From NCBI GenBank assembly GCA_027579435.1, contig JANBPK010001126.1, forward strand, positions 1-30,780: 30,780 nt of DNA, read 5' to 3'. The translations under genes were made by a program, and so were the position numbers. The notes under the pieces were generated by a model. That model was not told where the DNA came from. It saw nothing but the letters and a program-made list of their open reading frames with translations, and ran no database searches. Positions 26,689 to 30,780 of this stretch are shown here, in pieces (position 1 is the stretch's first letter; every line of letters begins with the position of its first letter). The DNA comes from Candolleomyces eurysporus. Taxonomy: Eukaryota > Basidiomycota > Agaricomycetes > Agaricales > Psathyrellaceae.

Positions 26689-27944
26689 GGAAATATAAGA
26701 GTTGGAGTTATCCCTGATTGCCAACTAAGCAGACGCCCTAGAGAACAAAGGAATGTTGAGTAAGACAGTTCTGCGACGACACTTTAAGTTCATGAAGGTC
26801 TCACAAACGTATCCAAAACGCAGTAATACTATTTGAAGTCTAACTAGCAGGCCTGACCTGGCAAGGTACAATGCTAGGGGGAGTTGTGCACATCACAAGG
26901 GAATTCGCCCTGACACTTGCTAAGCAGAAGTCTTCACAAAGCAGCCGGTGGCTTTGAGAATTGATGAGCAATCCGCTAAGTCAATAACCGTTGACATTAC
27001 CAGAATTGGAAGGAACAGAAGCAGTGATCAATGTCAGACAACTAATCTGAAGTTCATGAACCTGCTTGGAAAACCGGAAGGTATGACTAAAGCTTATGTG
27101 GTCATCGACCCAAAGCTCAGTCAGCCTGTCCATAGCCAAGAGAAAGAAAGAGTCAGCAGAGTAGTGAAGCAGTGTGGCTTGGTGGAGCCAAGCACCCAAA
27201 ACTTGGATCAATTTGTCGGATTGGGATCACGAACGGAAGGGCGCGCTCTCCAGAAGCAATCCTCGGTGAATATCCATGCGGATTCTACAACAGCCGTGTC
27301 CGGAACAGGTTTGCGAAGAGCCTGGGCTGCGTTCTATGGTTCGAGACTCAACTCTTGGCCTTTGATACCCTCATGTGACTGTGTTTTTTATCTCTCTCTC
27401 TGTCTCTGTCATCTGTTTGTTTCTCTGTCTGTTTGCCAAACATTAATCACATATATATACGTCTCTGTTTTATCTATTATATCATCAGTGGGTAGCTAGC
27501 GTTTGTATTTTGCGTTGGGACTGTGTTCCCAGGAATCTACGAGAGCCATCTGTTATCGAGAAAGAGTGTTTAAGTTTGCGAAGTCAATCAGAGTCGTGTT
27601 GCTTGAGTTTTATCAAATTGTTCTTGTGTTAAAGTTGCTTGAGGTTGTGTCCTCTGTTCGCAAAGTTATCCGTTGTATCTCAAACCCTACCGTGTGTTAG
27701 CAAAGTCACTTTGTGAAGCATTTCTATTGTTGCTAGTTGAGCCTTAGCTCCCCCTCGAACTTGTGATTGTACAAGAAGAGTTCTAGAAGCCTCTGTTGAC
27801 TAGACTTAGAGCTTTTACCTATACCCCTTGCCCGCCTTTATCTTCACAAAGGTGTTTGGTGTGTTGTGTTGTTGTGGTTGTGTGTGTGTGTTTTAGTTCT
27901 ATAGTTTGGTTGTTAGAGCGCCCTAGTTCACTACCTGCACATCA
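26689..27944 (+). repeat. LTR, family C, copy 2 (5' end missing)
   Basis: Aligns with the reverse complement of 6249-7526 or so, from AAGAGTTG near 26698 to the terminal CTGCACATCA at 27944. Roughly the first 130 bp of the LTR are absent; the copia 3' LTR abuts instead, and the missing piece is not found at the copia 5' flank. The frames at 26948-27499 and 27503-27700 have counterparts at the same place in copy 1, are not conserved as protein and are LTR sequence. It contains a TCTCTCTCTGTCTCTGTC low-complexity stretch near 27390. Confidence 0.82.
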
Positions 27945-27966
27945 CCACAAGCTACACTCGCAATGA

Positions 27967-28398
27967 TGCCCTGTCACTAATCCTGAGCTGACCGAGACGG
28001 TGTATGAACACTGGTCAACACCTTTCAGCGGGTTTGCCATCATCCCTAATTGAGAGACACCCTTACACCGAGATACGCAAGGTGGGAGGACCATGCTTGA
28101 TATCCTTTCAGTATTCGGAGATCATTCAGGGGGGAGGCTCGAGATACCCCTGTTGAATGCCCAATTTGTGTACAACCTGAAGACAGCATTTGTCCTGCCT
28201 GGCTACTTGATGCAACATGGTGCCAGCTGAATAGAAGGGGAAAGGGTGTGCATTGCCAGCTACATGTGGCCAACAGTGGGAGAGGGAATACTTAAGGATG
28301 GATACGAAGTGTTTGGACCCCCAACCACTGAAGACCTCATGGAGTCTTTTGGGCTGATGTTGCCAGAAGAGCCTGCAGCAGATATTTGGGCAAAGTAG
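27967..28398 (+). pseudogene. TET/JBP-like 2-oxoglutarate Fe(II) dioxygenase fragment
   Basis: One frame reads VYEHWSTPFSGFAIIPN, a TGA (28051-28053), then ETPLHRDTQGGRTM, VFGDHSGGRLEIPLLN, VLPGYLMQHGAS, a second TGA (28228-28230), then GERVCIASYMWP and a tail ending at a TAG. The iron-binding pattern is visible: HRD (His at 28066, Asp at 28072), His at 28216, and an Arg at 28243 for 2-oxoglutarate. The context GGRLEIP...LPGYLMQHGA...ERVCIASY resembles the expanded basidiomycete TET/JBP proteins, which oxidise 5-methylcytosine. The N-terminal part is missing: the family C LTR ends 22 bp upstream. Both internal stops fit CGA to TGA decay. Family assignment is from memory of motifs, not a search. 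Confidence 0.62.
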
Positions 28399-28420
28399 CT
28401 CAATTAGCATTAGATACTAT

Positions 28421-29188
28421 TCAAATAACAGATTCCCTTGGAACTCCTCCGAATCGATGTGCCCAGTGATTGAACTGATCCAATAATACAAAAGCTCTGC
28501 CCTGAGAGGTCACGAGCTCGGAGATGTACGCTTTTGTTGTTTCCATTGATGCATCCAGCATTTCAATCAAGGTCTTCAGAAGGTTCTGCCTCTCAGGGGA
28601 AGTGAGGGAGGGTGGCATTTCAGGCCCGAGTTTCAATCAGAGGTCCTCCCATTCTCCAAGAACGGTGGTGATGTTGGGTGAGGGTCGATGGTCGTCCCAC
28701 CAGTTCTCAATGAGATCCTTACCTTCCAGCTCATCATAGTCAAGTCCATTGATAAATGCACCAGATACCAGCGCCCCCCAAATCAACTTGTCCGACTGTG
28801 CATAAATCCCGACCCGGCGCAGGATTTCAGTTAGTGAATCAATCAAGATGCCCTCAGGAGTAAGACAGGCTTGCAAGCCTTGAATCATGATTGCAATCTC
28901 CTGTCAAGAGGAAAGAGAAAACCTGAGGAAAGCCACACAAGGGTCAGTGCACATCAGGTGATCACACAGGTGAAAATGTATGAGTTCCTCAATAAAAAGC
29001 TGGGTTAGCCTTGCTGACGAGGGGCTGACTGTTTCTGTGTTGGTGTAAATGAAACGTAGAAACTTGTCATGATGAAAAGAAAGGAAAAAGAGCAGGGATT
29101 GCCACTCCTTGTTTGTCAATGAGAATAGTGATTTGAGAGTCATGGAGCAAGGTTGGGTTGGGATGTAATTGATCGAACCTTGGGTCAT
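28421..29188 (-). pseudogene. Unrecognised pseudogene, minus strand (C-terminal part clearest)
   Basis: A single frame from 29188 to 28421 is broken by TGA at 28904-28906 and 28637-28639, and coding-like sequence continues across both. The most protein-like part is IMIQGLQACLTPEG, RRVGIYAQSDKLIWGAL, LDYDELEGKDLIENWWDDH, then PSLTSPERQNLLKTLIEML and RAFVLLDQFNHWAHRFGG. The stop at 28904 lies in CTCTTGACAG, so this could instead be the 3' end of an intron. I do not recognise a family. It lies just beyond the dioxygenase fragment and convergent with it. Confidence 0.5.
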
Positions 29189-29311
29189 GTTCTTTGTATT
29201 TGTATATGTAGATGCGGTTTATATGAAAGCCCCGGATAGCAAAATATTTAGTCAAGACAGATTGCGGGGAAGGCAAGAAACTCAAAGCGTCTCTTCCTCC
29301 ATCCTTAGAGC

Positions 29312-30194
29312 TCAAAATATTTCTTTCTCCTTCCCTTTAACTGAAACAGAGTGTGTGGTGGTGGCCGAGGATTCTTGTGATGCAATTTTTGCAGACTTGA
29401 CCTTGTTGGCAATGACCTGGGTTTTGATCACTTGGAACTGCTGTTTCAATGTCTTCATAAGTCCAATCGTGGTCCCGATATGAACAAGCTGTGCCACCAA
29501 TCGCTTCTCCAACAGATCCAAGTCCCGGATGGCATCAATTGCCAGCAAACACCTGATCTCTAGTTCCTGTTGCAAGAGAAACTGAAGGTTGGCATGGTTC
29601 ACACTTGGGACATCCACTGCCAGCTGCGCATCACACATTTGCTTGCGCCAGGCATCAATAATTGATGACAGATCAAGGGTGAATCCATCTTTNGGGGGGG
29701 AAGCCTGCCCACCAATTCAACCTGTATCCTTCGAGGATGCCTTCAGTTGGGTTGCTGTTGTCAAGGACAATATCGCGTAGCTTGGGCTTGAGGGTGAATT
29801 GATCGGCCACAAACAAGCAGCCCAATGCTTGAATTCCGCAAGGCATGGAAAGCATATTGGGATGGAGCATCATGCCCAGTCCCAAGAGATGCATGCCAAA
29901 GAGCTGATTTGAGATTGCCATGTCAGTTGAGTGTTGCGTCCCATGGCCTCACAACCCAATACGCACTAGCTCATGGGTCAGGTATTCTTGGAATTTTTCA
30001 CTTTGCTTGGGTGTAAACAATTCTTCAGATATGACATATGCCAAAGAGGCTGCTCAAGCCCAACTTGACGAGTAATTGATGAGGGATTGAAAGGCAGGAT
30101 AATCCATTCCATGAAGGACGGGAAGCATTTTGCAGGACAACATGGTGATGCAGTGGAAGAAAGGGATTGACCTGTCACCTCGGCTGACTTCATT
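29312..30194 (-). pseudogene. Unrecognised pseudogene, minus strand (helical protein)
   Basis: Reading from 30194: KMLPVLHGMDYPAFQSL, SLAYVISEELFTPKQSEKF, YLTHELVRIGL, AISNQLFGMHLLGLGMM, FTLKPKLRDIVLDNSNP, EGYRLNWWAGFPP. At the N (29693) the frame changes and continues GFTLDLSSIIDAWRKQM, LLQQELEIRCLLAIDAI, LKQQFQVIKTQ, ending in a Lys/Ser-rich tail at 29312. TGA interrupts at 30054-30056 and 29949-29951. About 290 residues, mostly helical, with no catalytic motif that I can name. CACATAG before the start on the minus strand could be a splice acceptor, so upstream exons may have existed. A transposon-linked or host gene are both possible. Confidence 0.5.
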
Positions 30195-30214
30195 TCAACC
30201 CAACTATGTGTCAA

Positions 30215-30226
30215 CCCTAACCCTAA
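30215..30226. repeat. Short telomere-like repeat
   Basis: CCCTAACCCTAA, two exact copies of the telomeric unit used by most filamentous fungi. It is too short to indicate a chromosome end; it may be chance or a relic of break repair. Confidence 0.3.
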
Positions 30227-30256
30227 GCATGAATAATTGATAACACCATTGGACGC

Positions 30257-30780
30257 TGAAGAGATCGAAACGGCGAGACCACTAAAAACACCAACACCAC
30301 ACACCACCCAACCAAGTAAGTCGAGCCGCGTGAGATCCTTAAGTCAATGCCTTGTACCGTAGTCGAGCCGCACGAAATCAAGTGCGAGTCGTGGGGGTAG
30401 TAGTGAGTATTAAGAATTAGTTAGATTCTTCTCTGCTAAAACCGGGGGTTGAAGCGTATAACACTTCTCAACTCAGGTATCTTTGTCTTTTCCTTAAACC
30501 GATATCACGCCGCGCGAGATAAAAGTCACAAATCCAGTCGATTGCAAACGCAAAGTAAACACAAATAAAACAGCAGTAATTCTCTAGAGAAAACTATGCT
30601 ACGAGAGTCCATTATATATATACTATCTGGAGCCGCGCGATCACCGGAGCTTGGTAAATAGGTGTACACGAGATTTATAAATAAAAGAGTCCAGGCCCCA
30701 TCTAGAGAGAGAGAGAAAGAGATAAAAGGAGGGTATTGGATACGCCAAGGTGCCGCCGCACCACTTGCCAGGCCGCGCCA
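30257..30780 (-). repeat. LTR, family B, copy 2 (runs off the window)
   Basis: Starts TGAAGAGATCGAAACGG and follows 14302 onward colinearly to the window end, with scattered transitions (for example GCCGCGTGAG here for GCCGCATGAG in copy 1). TATATATATA is at 30613-30622. ATTGGA precedes both copies within a few bases, which may be chance or target preference. Confidence 0.88.

Noticed and set aside
26572..26763. Small ORF at the end of the copia 3' LTR
   Set aside because: It is the LTR copy of the first 39 codons of the upstream ORF, running by chance into flanking DNA.
26948..27499. 183-codon plus-strand ORF and a similar shorter ORF at 6684-7016 on the minus strand
   Set aside because: Both are the same part of the family C LTR. 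The DNA aligns but the peptides are not conserved except for chance ends.
28046..28410. Minus-strand ORFs opposite the dioxygenase fragment
   Set aside because: They are antisense shadows; the plus strand carries the conserved iron-ligand and fold motifs.
934..30056. UGA read as a sense codon in this organism
   Set aside because: The long, apparently active copia ORFs contain no in-frame TGA, and the TGA codons occur only in sequences that are decayed in other ways.
14302..30780. Family B LTRs at 14302 and 30257 as the two ends of one giant element
   Set aside because: No primer site or polypurine tract is seen at the inner edges, and the interior contains unrelated elements. They are more simply dispersed copies.

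Overview
The window looks like a transposon graveyard from a filamentous fungus, most likely a basidiomycete (probably Agaricomycete). This rests on the type of Ty3/gypsy and Ty1/copia polyproteins, long GC-punctuated LTRs, and a decayed TET/JBP-type dioxygenase of the kind expanded in mushrooms. The taxonomic call is an inference. No intact ordinary host gene is visible.

Layout: (1) 1-6248, a decayed minus-strand Ty3/gypsy element (element 1: RNase H, RT, protease, gag). Its gag is split by a solo LTR of family A (4406-5671). (2) 6249-7655, a family C LTR whose two flanks belong to different elements. (3) 7656-10930, the 5' part of a second minus-strand gypsy element (element 2: family A LTR, tRNA primer site, nearly intact gag, first codons of pol). 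(4) 10931-14301, a plus-strand gypsy element (element 3: gag, protease, half of RT), entered on its left by element 2 and cut off on its right by a family B LTR (14302-15552). (5) 15553-17841, CpG-poor DNA without recognisable genes, including a degenerate tandem array built on a GTGGTGCATCAGT core. (6) 17842-26688, an 8.8-kb, apparently young Ty1/copia element with almost identical LTRs. It has a primer site matching the anticodon arm of initiator tRNA-Met, an extra upstream ORF that starts inside the LTR, gag and a 1637-codon pol. (7) 26689-27944, a second family C LTR lacking its first ~130 bp. (8) 27945-30256, a decayed TET/JBP-like dioxygenase fragment and two unrecognised minus-strand pseudogenes. 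(9) 30257-30780, the start of another family B LTR.

Three things unify the region. First, 15 premature stops in otherwise open frames are all TGA, as expected from CGA to TGA decay at (methylated) CpG, while the copia coding regions are free of such stops. Second, each gypsy LTR family carries a dense array of its own short motif (GCCGCNYGA in A and B, TTCNGAA in C). Third, most LTR boundaries lack target-site duplications and several join unrelated flanks, pointing to inter-LTR recombination or to assembly chimeras. Single N characters often sit where the reading frame changes, so those frameshifts are probably assembly artefacts.

The most original content is the copia element: its LTR-started upstream ORF, its half-tRNA-type primer site, a possible long intron ending exactly at the gag ATG, and a long uncharacterised module ahead of the protease.
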